64,000 bases of DNA from Aureispira anguillae (GTDB taxonomy: Bacteria > Bacteroidota > Bacteroidia > Chitinophagales > Saprospiraceae), in the NCBI RefSeq assembly GCF_026000115.1, contig NZ_AP026867.1, forward strand, positions 1,581,501 through 1,645,500. The letters run 5' to 3'. This document shows, in pieces, positions 1 through 7,518 of this stretch. The notes beneath the pieces are model-generated. The model worked only from the letters and a program-made list of their open reading frames with translations. It was not told the DNA's origin and made no database searches. Position numbers and translations under genes: made by a program. Numbering within the stretch: position 1 is the first letter of the stretch; every line of letters starts with the position of its first letter.

Positions 1-706
1 TGTTTTGCCGTTCCCGAATGGGTATGATATTAAAACCCCTCCTTTTGGCTTCTGCAAGAATAAAGGGATGGTCAAATTCACTCATGGCACATTTGATTCC
101 TGAATGGCTCATAATATCAAAGCAATCCAGACTTTCTTTTTGTGTCCAGTTGGGCACCTTATAGCAATGTTCTGTTTCAAGGTAGACAGGATCTAAATAG
201 ACAAAGGCTTTTTCTTTGTCCAACACCGTTCTAGAAAAGGATATTTTGCCCAAGACTTCCCTAAAATCATAGTTCGTAATTTTGGTGTTTTTTAGGGCTT
301 CAAAGGTTGGTTCTATTCTTGTTAATAATCTAGCTTTGGTATTGTCTAAACCTAAACGCAGGGTGTCCCCTTTTCCCAAATAAGTGAAATTGCTCAAGAA
401 CAAAAATCGAATTGCTTTTTGCAGGGGATCTGTCTCTTGTTGTTTTTTCCAATGCTGAACCAAGGAACTGCTAATGGGCAATAATTCTAAGGCTTGATAT
501 AAATCTTCTTTTCGTTCCTTAAGGATCAAAAATAAATTGGTAACATCATCATCCAAATCATTCAAAATATTGAATGCTGCTTTGGGGCTGTAAAAGAACA
601 AACCTCCTGCTCCAAAAAATAAATCAATTCGCATTCGATGATTTGGAAAATGGCGGTAAATGGTCTGGGCTAATTGGCGTTTGTTGCCTAATCGGGTTAG
701 TATCAT
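1..706 (-). CDS. D12-class N6-adenine DNA methyltransferase, partial (C-terminus outside window)
   Basis: Reading from a start codon at 706 gives about 235 residues without a stop before the window ends. The N-terminus carries the D12 motif X (LTRLGNKRQ) and the SAM-binding motif I (IDLFFGAGGLF). Near residue 170 is the catalytic loop, read as YLDPVYLE, and the visible end (IPIRERQN) is where Dam-type enzymes approach their C-terminal KNR..EILITN segment. The family transfers a methyl group from SAM to adenine N6. The catalytic tetrad is DPVY rather than the usual DPPY, which is notable. It is the most downstream visible gene of the leftward accessory run, and a 116-bp palindromic repeat sits just upstream. 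It may protect the element's DNA or regulate it; no restriction partner is adjacent in the window. Confidence 0.85.
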   Translation of the reverse strand, partial: MILTRLGNKRQLAQTIYRHFPNHRMRIDLFFGAGGLFFYSPKAAFNILNDLDDDVTNLFLILKERKEDLYQALELLPISSSLVQHWKKQQETDPLQKAIRFLFLSNFTYLGKGDTLRLGLDNTKARLLTRIEPTFEALKNTKITNYDFREVLGKISFSRTVLDKEKAFVYLDPVYLETEHCYKVPNWTQKESLDCFDIMSHSGIKCAMSEFDHPFILAEAKRRGFNIIPIRERQN

Positions 707-730
707 TTTTTACTGTTGTTATTCATTTTT

Positions 731-846
731 ACTTCCCAAGTACTGCCAAAGTACTTTGGCAGTACTTCCTTTATATATCGGCGTTTCGGGTGTTTTTAAG
801 AATTTCCAAAGTACTGCGAAAATCTGCCCGTTTTACTTTGGCAGTA
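731..846. repeat. 116-bp repeat copy A with a 30-bp perfect palindrome
   Basis: This segment is repeated at 1254-1369 with 109 of 116 positions identical by my alignment. Positions 738-767 form a perfect 30-bp palindrome made of nested CCAAAGTACTTTGG and AAGTACT units. The copy lies immediately upstream of the methyltransferase start at 706 and abuts the end of the 121-aa gene. It could be a repressor operator, a cruciform-forming site or a mobile palindromic unit. Confidence 0.85.
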
Positions 847-858
847 AAGCAGGTCGTT

Positions 859-1224
859 TTAACGATTCTTTTGCTTTTTAACAGTTTCATAAAGTTGGTC
901 TAAAGCTTCGAGGTTGTTTTTGATATTTTGGATAACAGCATATTCATCCAACAAAGGATAGTTACTGAGAAAAAGCTCTAGTTTGTCTTCTAGACGATGT
1001 TTTTTAGTGTAAATAAGCCTTGTTTGCTTTTTTGGTTCGTCTGTAAATTTCAAGAAATACAATTCAGCTTCTTGTCTCATTTTATTTAAATCCAAGTTTT
1101 GCAAATACTCATATTCCTTGTCTCCTGGTCTTTCAGATGAGATCATAAAAACAGTTTCTCCAATTACTTGAGCGATGAGTTCACTCACGGTTATAACATC
1201 TGGTAATTCTTCTATCTCTATCAT
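859..1224 (-). CDS. Hypothetical protein, 121 aa
   Basis: I do not recognise this protein. It is soluble, acidic in its first half and basic at the end (KKQKNR), and is predicted mostly helical with a possible coiled coil near residues 85-118. The start at 1224 is an ATG. The gene is flanked on both sides by copies of the 116-bp palindromic repeat, so repeat, gene and repeat may move or be regulated together. It lies between the membrane/zinc-finger protein and the D12 methyltransferase in the same leftward run. No function can be assigned. Confidence 0.6.
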   Translation of the reverse strand: MIEIEELPDVITVSELIAQVIGETVFMISSERPGDKEYEYLQNLDLNKMRQEAELYFLKFTDEPKKQTRLIYTKKHRLEDKLELFLSNYPLLDEYAVIQNIKNNLEALDQLYETVKKQKNR

Positions 1225-1253
1225 TATTTTAGAATTGTTTTTTTGGTTGTTTT

Positions 1254-1386
1254 ACTTCCAAAGTACTGCCAAAGTACTTTGGAAGTACTTCCTTTATTTA
1301 TCGGTGTTTCGAGTGTTTTTAAGAATTTCCAAAGTACTGCGAAAATCTGCCTATTTTACTTTGGCAGTACTTTGGAAGTACTGCCT
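1254..1386. repeat. 116-bp repeat copy B plus the start of a third unit
   Basis: Positions 1254-1369 match copy A at 731-846. The copy continues directly into another CTTTGGAAGTACTGCCTTTAT segment (1366-1386), like the beginning of a further unit, which runs up to the stop codon of the 380-aa gene. The core CCAAAGTACTTTGG palindrome is again present. It lies upstream of the 121-aa gene in the same relative orientation that copy A has to the methyltransferase. Confidence 0.8.
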
Positions 1387-2529
1387 TTATTGATTGGCTT
1401 TTCGCTGCTCTCTTGCCGCTACCATACAAGCCCGACTACAGTACTTATGATTGTGTGTTTTGTGGATAAAAGGGCTATCACAATGCGCACAAATTCGAGT
1501 ATAATCCTTCTTAACCTTTTCGGTTTCGGTCACGTGATCTTCCTGTTCGTAATCCTTAAAACTAACTTTCTTGGTTGCTCTAACACCAATCGTTTCCACC
1601 TCCAAAACCTTCGCTTCTTCAGCAGGGATTTCCTTGTCCACTTTCGGCATATTTTCAGAATCACTAGAAGGGGAGCTGTTCTCCTTCGCCTTTTGTCTTT
1701 CCTTTTCACATTCGGTATAATACCACCAAGAAAAGCAGAGCGAAAAGAGAAACAAAATCTCAAAACCAATGGCTGCAATAACGAGCTGTTCTCCTAACTT
1801 CATTCGCTCTTTTTCAACCGCCACTTTTGCCGCTTTATTTTGCAATAGGGTAGCTGCTTGAGCGGCTTCATTTTTTTTGTCTAATACTTGGAGCGCAGAA
1901 TCTTTTTTATGTTCTGTGAGCGCAATCCTTTCATTAATGCGCATGACCTCTTTGGAATCTTCGGTGCGAATTCTACCATGATACAAGCGAGTTTGAATAT
2001 AATTTTCTCGTTCTTTGGTCAAGGTTTCAATTTTCGTATCGTAGATTGCCTTGACTGCTTCTGCTTCTTTTCCTTCGGGGAGCAGCTCCATGGCATCAGC
2101 AATAAAAAGACTGGGCAAGATCTTGGCACCTTCAATGGAAATGTAAATGCTGGTGCCCACCATCAACAAGGCTAAAAAGGTAGGGAATTTTTCAACCTCT
2201 TTGTATTGGTTTAGACTCTTCATTACATCGTTGGTGGCTTCTCGTTTAACCACTTCAATCATGCTAACCAAGGCAGCGGAAAAAACAACTCTGATAATAA
2301 GAGGCGAGCTTTCAAATAAGTAGGAGAGCATCACAAAAGCAGTTCCCATGCTTGCGAGCTGAGCAATGCCGCTCATGCCGATAAAGGCGGTATTTGCCAA
2401 GGCAAACCGCTCAGAAAAACGCTTGTGTTTAAATTTTCCGTCTAAGGTTTTGTCTAGTCTATCCCGAAATACAATGCGGTTGATCTTTTTTCGCATTTCT
2501 GCGTAGGGATTTTTTGTGAACGTTGTCAT
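1387..2529 (-). CDS. Membrane protein with coiled coil and C-terminal zinc finger, 380 aa
   Basis: I do not recognise the family. Visible architecture: a basic N-terminal segment; hydrophobic helices at about residues 45-72, 76-95 and 117-137; a long charged helical stretch (about 140-245) likely to form a coiled coil; a further membrane helix at about 250-272 (ends FSWWYY); an acidic, low-complexity linker; and a C-terminal zinc-finger-like module with Cys347, Cys350, Cys364 and Cys368. A membrane protein with a cytoplasmic zinc finger could tether DNA or a partner protein to the membrane. It is the first large gene downstream of the run of small proteins at 2591-4304. Function unknown. Confidence 0.7.
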   Translation of the reverse strand: MTTFTKNPYAEMRKKINRIVFRDRLDKTLDGKFKHKRFSERFALANTAFIGMSGIAQLASMGTAFVMLSYLFESSPLIIRVVFSAALVSMIEVVKREATNDVMKSLNQYKEVEKFPTFLALLMVGTSIYISIEGAKILPSLFIADAMELLPEGKEAEAVKAIYDTKIETLTKERENYIQTRLYHGRIRTEDSKEVMRINERIALTEHKKDSALQVLDKKNEAAQAATLLQNKAAKVAVEKERMKLGEQLVIAAIGFEILFLFSLCFSWWYYTECEKERQKAKENSSPSSDSENMPKVDKEIPAEEAKVLEVETIGVRATKKVSFKDYEQEDHVTETEKVKKDYTRICAHCDSPFIHKTHNHKYCSRACMVAAREQRKANQ

Positions 2530-2590
2530 ATCTTTGTCTTTTAATTCTTTTGAATAGGAGCGGCTTATTATCCCTAAGCAGCTCCTTTTT

Positions 2591-2890
2591 TTAATTGGTG
2601 AATGCGCTTCTAACTTTGTTTAATTTTTGGATAAAGCGTTTGATTCGAATGGCTTCCTTTAAACAAAATAGGTTTAGCAGAATGGATTTACATCGAGGAT
2701 CGTTTAGTAGCTTAATTCGGTTTAAACCAACTGGCCAAACTGCTGCCCAGCCAGTTTTCCTTCTGATCCTTTTAGCTAATAAACCATCGTACATCCTCTT
2801 TTTTCTTAGCAATTGTCGAATAGACATTTTTAAAAAGAGTGCGAGTTGTTCTGCTTCTTCTAAGGTGTTAATTTGTTTTTTGTAGTACAT
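2591..2890 (-). CDS. Small basic hypothetical protein, about 99 aa
   Basis: A very basic, helical protein rich in Lys, Arg and Leu, with a segment (about residues 8-30) resembling a helix-turn-helix: TLEEAEQLALFLKMSIRQLL. I chose the ATG at 2890 because the upstream gene stops at 2892-2894, leaving one base between stop and start; an alternative ATG at 2926 would overlap that gene. The basic character suggests nucleic-acid binding, but no family was recognised. It belongs to the leftward run of small accessory genes. Confidence 0.55.
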   Translation of the reverse strand: MYYKKQINTLEEAEQLALFLKMSIRQLLRKKRMYDGLLAKRIRRKTGWAAVWPVGLNRIKLLNDPRCKSILLNLFCLKEAIRIKRFIQKLNKVRSAFTN

Positions 2891-2891
2891 T

Positions 2892-3161
2892 TTAATCGTG
2901 TTTGGAGTCAGATTCTTTATTGTCAAGTAGTAAATAAATATCTAAGGGCGTTGATTCTACCCAGTTTTTAAAATGTAGGAAATTGATAAAATAAGTCACT
3001 GTTACAAAGGAATAGAGCAGCCCCCAAAGGCAGCAAAAAAGCAGCCCTAAGCAAAAAATTACAATTATTCCATACTGGTAAATTAAATAAATGCCTAAGA
3101 GCGTTATGATCCAGATGAGGAACGCAGAATGGCCCATCTTTATAAATTGTTTGTTGGTCAT
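2892..3161 (-). CDS. Small membrane protein, 89 aa
   Basis: Two hydrophobic helices are evident, at roughly residues 13-30 and 30-57, so the protein is probably an inner-membrane hairpin, followed by an acidic cytoplasmic tail ending in SKHD. It is not recognised. It starts 3 bases after the stop of the 78-aa gene and is followed one base later by the basic 99-aa gene, so these three are almost certainly co-transcribed. Confidence 0.6.
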   Translation of the reverse strand: MTNKQFIKMGHSAFLIWIITLLGIYLIYQYGIIVIFCLGLLFCCLWGLLYSFVTVTYFINFLHFKNWVESTPLDIYLLLDNKESDSKHD

Positions 3162-3164
3162 TTT

Positions 3165-3401
3165 CTAAGGGGTTATATTTTTTTCAAATTTTAACATCAT
3201 GTCCAAATCATCTTTGAGGTCTGGACGATCTTTAAACACACAGAGGACAAGTGCCATAAAATCGGTTTCACTATCGGTATGCACGTGAACAAAGCCGTTT
3301 TTGTCCGTTCTTAATAAAGCCCAAAGCTCCGCTCCATTTAATAAATGGTGAATGTCTTTGGCTACATTGGCTTTGTTGATATTTTGTGTTTCTACTGCCA
3401 T
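3165..3401 (-). CDS. Hypothetical protein, 78 aa
   Basis: A small soluble acidic protein, unrecognised. It shows a mixed helix/strand pattern (HHLLNGAELWALLRTD then FVHVHTDSETDFM). It is closely followed by the small membrane protein and preceded by the 134-aa gene 22 bases away, consistent with one operon. Confidence 0.5.
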   Translation of the reverse strand: MAVETQNINKANVAKDIHHLLNGAELWALLRTDKNGFVHVHTDSETDFMALVLCVFKDRPDLKDDLDMMLKFEKNITP

Positions 3402-3423
3402 TATTTTTGTCTTTTAAATGCGG

Positions 3424-3828
3424 TTATAATAAGCTCAATCCTTGATTGGGTTGATTGATGTCGTGTTGGTGAAATTGGTCTAAAATGGGTTGTAAATAGG
3501 CTAAATAAAAGGGTTCAAAATCCTTGTCTACTTCTTCGGCTACCGCTTGGATGCTATACTCTAAACCGTATTTTTCAGAGGGGCTAAGTTGTAGGCTTAT
3601 TTTGCTTTTCATGGGTTTACCGCTTCGTTCTAGGCGTTGAATCAGTTTTGAAATTTTGATGAATGCTTGTAAGAGCGTAGCTTGTATTAATTTTTCAATC
3701 GTGCTTTTCGCTTTGGTTTCAATTAGATATTGACCTAACCAGTAATGGAATTTATGCCAATGGGAGCGCTGTAATTGTAAGGGGATCTTATCTTGAATTA
3801 GGACGGAATGTTGTCGATAATAATCCAT
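3424..3828 (-). CDS. Hypothetical helical protein, 134 aa
   Basis: A largely helical soluble protein with no recognised domain. The N-terminus is rich in aromatic residues and histidine (HWHKFHYWLGQYL), and the centre is basic (KISKLIQRLERSGKPMKSK). Its start ATG at 3828 shares its first base position with the end of the preceding gene, so the two are translationally coupled. In plasmid-like modules small helical proteins downstream of an initiator sometimes assist replication; that role is only a guess. Confidence 0.5.
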   Translation of the reverse strand: MDYYRQHSVLIQDKIPLQLQRSHWHKFHYWLGQYLIETKAKSTIEKLIQATLLQAFIKISKLIQRLERSGKPMKSKISLQLSPSEKYGLEYSIQAVAEEVDKDFEPFYLAYLQPILDQFHQHDINQPNQGLSLL

Positions 3829-4304
3829 TACATCAAAAATCTTCCTTGGTAACGGTTAATCAATTTTTTCTCCTGGTAAATATCAATTCTCAGCACGTCC
3901 TTATTCCAGTATTTTGTCACCTCATTAAGATCATAAACCCGTTTACTGATGCCCTTTTGGCTGCCATGGCGGTTTTTGTATTGTTGGGTAGGAATGATGT
4001 ACAAGGAGTAGGAAGTAAGTTGTTTTTTGTAGTCCTTTAGATCCAATCGCTGTAGTCCTGTTTTGGGATGGTAATAATGATAAATATTCCCTGTTTTAAC
4101 TTGCTTAAGTACCGCCCAAGACCATTTTCCTTCTACGCTTGCCAAATACCGTTCAATCTTCGTTAAATCCTTGCCAAAGTTGCTTATTTTAAAACCATTG
4201 GGCTTGCTGTTGTTCTTAAATTTTATCTGCAAATAAGCAACCGAGGGCGCTTTGTATTTTCTCTTTTTAGTGCTTGCCATTTCTTTGGCGTTGGAGGTGT
4301 TCAT
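3828..4304 (-). CDS. Hypothetical basic protein, 158 aa
   Basis: A basic protein (N-terminal STKKRKYK) with alternating strands and aromatic residues (IYHYYHPKTGLQRLDL, YSLYIIPTQQYKNRHG), consistent with a small nucleic-acid-binding alpha/beta fold, but unrecognised. It overlaps the upstream 511-aa gene by 38 bases from the ATG at 4304; an internal ATG at 4280 is an equally plausible start. The overlap on both ends indicates tight coupling with the putative replication protein upstream and the 134-aa protein downstream. Confidence 0.55.
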   Translation of the reverse strand: MNTSNAKEMASTKKRKYKAPSVAYLQIKFKNNSKPNGFKISNFGKDLTKIERYLASVEGKWSWAVLKQVKTGNIYHYYHPKTGLQRLDLKDYKKQLTSYSLYIIPTQQYKNRHGSQKGISKRVYDLNEVTKYWNKDVLRIDIYQEKKLINRYQGRFLM

Positions 4305-5802
4305 CGTTGAGCAGTGGTTTAAATTTTTGTATGAATAAATCGCCTAAGGCTTTCATTTTATCTTCGTTCAAATAAGGATTATCTTTCAAGCTTTGATACC
4401 AGTGGTTGTAATGTTGAGCAATGTCTTTGTAGACTACCTTTGCGCCTTCCTGCTCCATTTGTTCAATGGCGCTACTGTACCGCTTGTTGATCCATTGCAC
4501 TTGCTGAAAATAGGCTTTAGCCGTTTTGTTTTTATCAAAATAATTGGCTTGTATTCGATCCCAATCGTCCATGGAATAATTCAGAGCCTTGACCGCAGCC
4601 GTTGAGCTGAGATAATCCACTGGATAATACAGTGGATAGCCGTATTTGTCGGCGTGTTTTTGTTGTTTGATGATGGCATGAGAAACGATCTCAATGGCAG
4701 AGCGCTCCTCATGGGGGAGTCCTGCTGCAAAGTTCTTGAGCAACTTGGTTTGTTGCCTGCTGGCCAAATAAGCAGGATTTTCACGGAACGACTGGATTTT
4801 AGCTTGTCGATAAGCTGTTACATGCTCCGCTGCTAGATCCAACAGTTCGCCAAGCATTAATTTGCAATCCGTGTTGGTTTGCTCGTTGTACACTTGGTTT
4901 TGATAGAGGTTGTAGCGCATCAAATCCCATAATTTTGCACAAACATGCTCCTTTTTAGACGCTTTTCGGGGCGTAATCTTTGGAGAATCGGAGGAAATAG
5001 ACTTGCTTCCTTGTCCTTCACCCGATTTCTGAGTATTAAGCGCCACAATAGTTGGAGAATCAACTGGCATTAACTTGCTTCCTTGTCCTCCATCTTGAAT
5101 ATTGGATGGTTTAAGCTTGGCGACAGCCAAAGCCGCTTTATCCACAACTAAAGGACTATTAATGATTGATTCTAGTTCTTTATCTTTATATAGTAAAGAA
5201 CTTTGTTCGTACTGCGGTAAAGTTTCCCCTTTAACGTCAAAAAAAGAGGGGGTATCAGAGGCCCCAGAACCCTCATAGCAAGGCTTTATACACAAGACCT
5301 GAGGGCTTATCCACAATTGGATTTTTCCTCGTCCCTTGGGGCTTTGTTCGTCTGGATAAGGATTTCTTAGACCTGTATGTACATGGTTGACCTTTTCGGT
5401 AATGATACCAATGTCCATGAGCTTCTTAATTTGGTTGTAGACGGTCTTTTTATTGGGCGATAGTACTCGATGCTTCGCCGTGTCGTTTAAGAGCGTGATC
5501 AGGCTAGGAATGGTCGTAAAACAGCAATATTCTCCATGCATACGGCATTCCTCGTACAAACCATCTTGATGCTTCTTTAAATTCTCCATGGTGGGGGCAA
5601 CGCTGCGAATGATCGCATGAAACAGATCAAAGGTATACGGCGTTACACCGCCCCGTTTTCCTGCCTTTTTGCGCTTGGCTTGATAAGCCGCCATCATATC
5701 TTTTCCTGCCTTCTGAGTCGCCTTTTTATCAATCATTTCATAAAAGCTAGGACTCAGGGAACTATTTTTAACCTCAGGTTGTATGTTAGGTTGAGTTTGC
5801 AT
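4267..5802 (-). CDS. Putative replication initiator-like protein with winged-helix domain, 511 aa
   Basis: The N-terminal third looks like a winged-helix DNA-binding domain: a basic region (AKRKKAGKRGG), then a segment around residues 90-150 (ITLLNDTAKHRVLSPNKKTVYNQ...KLMDIGIITEK) with the turn and recognition helix of a plasmid/phage replication protein, followed by a wing (GKIQLWIS). The middle is a low-complexity Ser/Pro/Gly linker, and the C-terminal 200 residues are helical. It heads a coupled set of small genes and is preceded by a structured leader with strong hairpins (5845-6005), which suits a copy-number-controlled initiator. A transcriptional regulator is the main alternative. No catalytic Rep tyrosine motif is visible. 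Confidence 0.45.
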   Translation of the reverse strand: MQTQPNIQPEVKNSSLSPSFYEMIDKKATQKAGKDMMAAYQAKRKKAGKRGGVTPYTFDLFHAIIRSVAPTMENLKKHQDGLYEECRMHGEYCCFTTIPSLITLLNDTAKHRVLSPNKKTVYNQIKKLMDIGIITEKVNHVHTGLRNPYPDEQSPKGRGKIQLWISPQVLCIKPCYEGSGASDTPSFFDVKGETLPQYEQSSLLYKDKELESIINSPLVVDKAALAVAKLKPSNIQDGGQGSKLMPVDSPTIVALNTQKSGEGQGSKSISSDSPKITPRKASKKEHVCAKLWDLMRYNLYQNQVYNEQTNTDCKLMLGELLDLAAEHVTAYRQAKIQSFRENPAYLASRQQTKLLKNFAAGLPHEERSAIEIVSHAIIKQQKHADKYGYPLYYPVDYLSSTAAVKALNYSMDDWDRIQANYFDKNKTAKAYFQQVQWINKRYSSAIEQMEQEGAKVVYKDIAQHYNHWYQSLKDNPYLNEDKMKALGDLFIQKFKPLLNDEHLQRQRNGKH

Positions 5803-5844
5803 TTTATTGTAAACCTTGTGTGTTTTTATAGATTAGATAGTATG

Positions 5845-5879
5845 TTAAAGAGGGGGTTGCTCCCAAACCCCTCTTTTAA
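5845..5879 (-). other. Strong hairpin in the leader of the 511-aa gene
   Basis: The arms TTAAAGAGGGG and CCCCTCTTTTAA enclose a loop containing GTTGCTCCCAAA. It lies about 45 bases upstream of the start at 5802. In the leftward direction no U-run follows, so it is better read as leader structure (attenuator or antisense target) than as a terminator. Confidence 0.55.
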
Positions 5880-5885
5880 AAAATC

Positions 5886-5922
5886 GGCATATAGTCGCCG
5901 TAACTTGCAAACGATTGTTTGC
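5886..5922 (-). other. Two small hairpins in the same leader
   Basis: CGGC/GCCG arms (5886-5901, loop ATATAGTC) and GCAAAC/GTTTGC arms (5907-5922, loop GATT) follow the tRNA-like element in the direction of transcription. With the 5845-5879 hairpin they make the 270-base gap before the 511-aa gene highly structured. Confidence 0.45.
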
Positions 5923-5929
5923 TTCCTCG

Positions 5930-6005
5930 CAACTGAGCAGAGAATCGAACCCTACTGAATACCGTTTGCGGTTTGTTTATCCCAGTATCCTTATCCTTTT
6001 CAGTT
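5930..6005 (-). ncRNA. tRNA-like sequence, degenerate
   Basis: Reading leftward, an acceptor-like stem pairs AACTGA (from 6005) with TCAGTT (to 5931), and a T-arm-like hairpin (TAGGG, loop TTCGATT, CTCTG) sits directly before the 3' acceptor strand. The spacing gives 75 nucleotides, exactly tRNA size. No good D-arm is visible and the central hairpin (ACCG-CAAA-CGGT) has only a 4-nt loop, so it is not a functional elongator tRNA by eye. It lies in the leader of the putative replication gene. Confidence 0.4.
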
Positions 6006-6073
6006 TACTTTTTTACGCATTAGTGCTGTTCTTCTATTAGATGACGAGAGCAGTTAGTAACCTAAAAAAGAGC

Positions 6074-6274
6074 TTATCTGTTTTTTAGGTAACCAACAAA
6101 CTTACTTATAAGGATACCTTCCTTGCTTCCTAAATCAGGGTAAGAATCAACACTAGTCAAGGTAGAGCCTCGCCCAGATGGTTGGGAGCGTAGTGTGCCT
6201 TGATACATCTTTCCATTTTCTTGAGCTTTAAATTCATGTAAGCCATCCTTTATTTTTCTAAATGTTGCAATCAT
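6074..6274 (-). CDS. Hypothetical protein, 66 aa
   Basis: A small basic protein, unrecognised (starts MIATFRKIKDGLHEF, ends KFVGYLKNR). It may be a small beta-rich domain. It is separated from the 511-aa gene by the structured leader and from the MazG-like gene by about 130 bases in which nothing clear is seen. Confidence in its being real rests on in-frame position, direction and coding-like composition. Confidence 0.4.
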   Translation of the reverse strand: MIATFRKIKDGLHEFKAQENGKMYQGTLRSQPSGRGSTLTSVDSYPDLGSKEGILISKFVGYLKNR

Positions 6275-6402
6275 CTTATTTTAATATTTTATTTAAAATT
6301 TGTTTCCATATAATCGAACCCTTTTTGCATCCAAGCCAGTTCGTTTTAAAATGGAGCTGCATTCTGCCAAAGCAAAACACAGCTCTTCACAATTATAAAC
6401 CC

Positions 6403-7188
6403 CTAATCTTTATTTTCTTCCAGATAATGGTAAGCCAGCTTAACCCGAACATGGCGCTCAATATCTATGTTCATTCCTGCCGCTAAGTCTAAGAGCCGAA
6501 TAATGGCACCAGCAATTTTATCCTCGAACGTATGCTCAATGTAGTGTTCAAAAGCTTCTTTGGGGCTATAAATACCTGCATCGTACAAATCCCAATTGGC
6601 AGGCGTACTTTCTTGGTAAGCCTCCATGGCTCCGCTCAGCTCTGCGGTAACTCCCATTAACAGTTCCCCTACAGAACGGTGTTTGTCCCAAAATCCCTTG
6701 GTTTGATTTAGGGCATGAATTTTTTGTGCTAAAACGGTTAGATTCCTAGAGGGAGCAGGAGAGGGGCTTGGCTTTTTTGCCTTGCTTTCTTCCTTCATGG
6801 TCAACAATAAATTCAACCCCATCTTTAACACCTCCATCCATTCTGCAAAGCGTGGCTTTTTAGTTGCGGCTTCTTTAGGCTCTTTTACTTTTCTCTTTTT
6901 TAGGAAGCCTTTTTTGTACTTCAAGCCCAATTCCTTGCGGTTCTCCTTGTTGTTGGGCACGATCTTTCTGCCTCCTTCCACACCAATCGCTAAAGCGTCT
7001 ACTGCTGATTTTTCAAGATAGATTAGTTCTTTGTCGTTGTCGTAATAATCCTTGGTGACATAAGCTTTGTTTAGATCCGTATCCACAGGTAATACCCCAT
7101 TAATTTCGGCTTCTGTTGCAAAACACAAAGCGCTTTCTTCTTTGGGCGTATTGATGACCACAAGGATATAAAATTCGTATTGTTCCAT
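6403..7188 (-). CDS. MazG-like domain protein, probably catalytically degenerate, 261 aa
   Basis: The C-terminal half (about residues 150-258) follows the MazG-like NTP pyrophosphohydrolase pattern: N-x-TKGFWDKHRSVGELLMGV, then AELSGAMEAYQ, then EHTFEDKIAGAIIRLLDLAAGMNIDIE and a final K..YHY. In active members the helices read E-L-x-E-A-x-E and E-L-A-D; here they read ELSGAME and KIAG, so several Mg-binding acidic residues are replaced. The N-terminal half is unrelated, with a basic linker (KKGFLKKRKVKEPKE) and a Pro/Ser stretch. MazG-like proteins are common on phages, where they alter nucleotide or alarmone pools; this one may have lost catalysis. Confidence 0.5.
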   Translation of the reverse strand: MEQYEFYILVVINTPKEESALCFATEAEINGVLPVDTDLNKAYVTKDYYDNDKELIYLEKSAVDALAIGVEGGRKIVPNNKENRKELGLKYKKGFLKKRKVKEPKEAATKKPRFAEWMEVLKMGLNLLLTMKEESKAKKPSPSPAPSRNLTVLAQKIHALNQTKGFWDKHRSVGELLMGVTAELSGAMEAYQESTPANWDLYDAGIYSPKEAFEHYIEHTFEDKIAGAIIRLLDLAAGMNIDIERHVRVKLAYHYLEENKD

Positions 7189-7218
7189 TTTTGTTTTATG
7201 ATTGTTTTAAAAGGTGAT

Positions 7219-7473
7219 TTAAATATTTAGTTTTAGCACTTTGTCGGCTATGATTTGGCGGTTTCGTTGAACCTCTTTTTGGAGTTGAAAGATTTCTTCA
7301 TTAAGTATCTCATTCTCTTCTTTTAGATCCTTAATCTCTTCCTTTGTCTTGTTTTGTTGAATGATGATGGTTGCAATATCATAGGCATTCCAGATAAGCA
7401 GAAAGGTAAAAGCAGTAAAGAACCAATAGAATGGGGTCAGCTTTTTTTTCGATTTAATGCTGTTTGAATTCAT
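7219..7473 (-). CDS. Small membrane protein with coiled coil, about 84 aa
   Basis: One N-terminal membrane helix (PFYWFFTAFTFLLIWNAYDI) is followed by a heptad-like coiled coil (KEEIKDLKEENEILNEEI). I chose the ATG at 7473; extending to 7506 would need a TTG start. The next gene upstream has the same layout (one helix then coiled coil), so the two may form a complex. Function unknown. Confidence 0.5.
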   Translation of the reverse strand: MNSNSIKSKKKLTPFYWFFTAFTFLLIWNAYDIATIIIQQNKTKEEIKDLKEENEILNEEIFQLQKEVQRNRQIIADKVLKLNI

Positions 7474-7518
7474 TGTTTGTTGTTTATAGCGGTGTACGCT
7501 GGGCAATTAAAACGGTGA

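Noticed and set aside
6301-6330. Third T-arm-like motif in the left module (TCGAACCCT)
   Set aside because: The flanking bases do not pair as a T-stem and no acceptor partner is found, unlike at 5930 and 8501.
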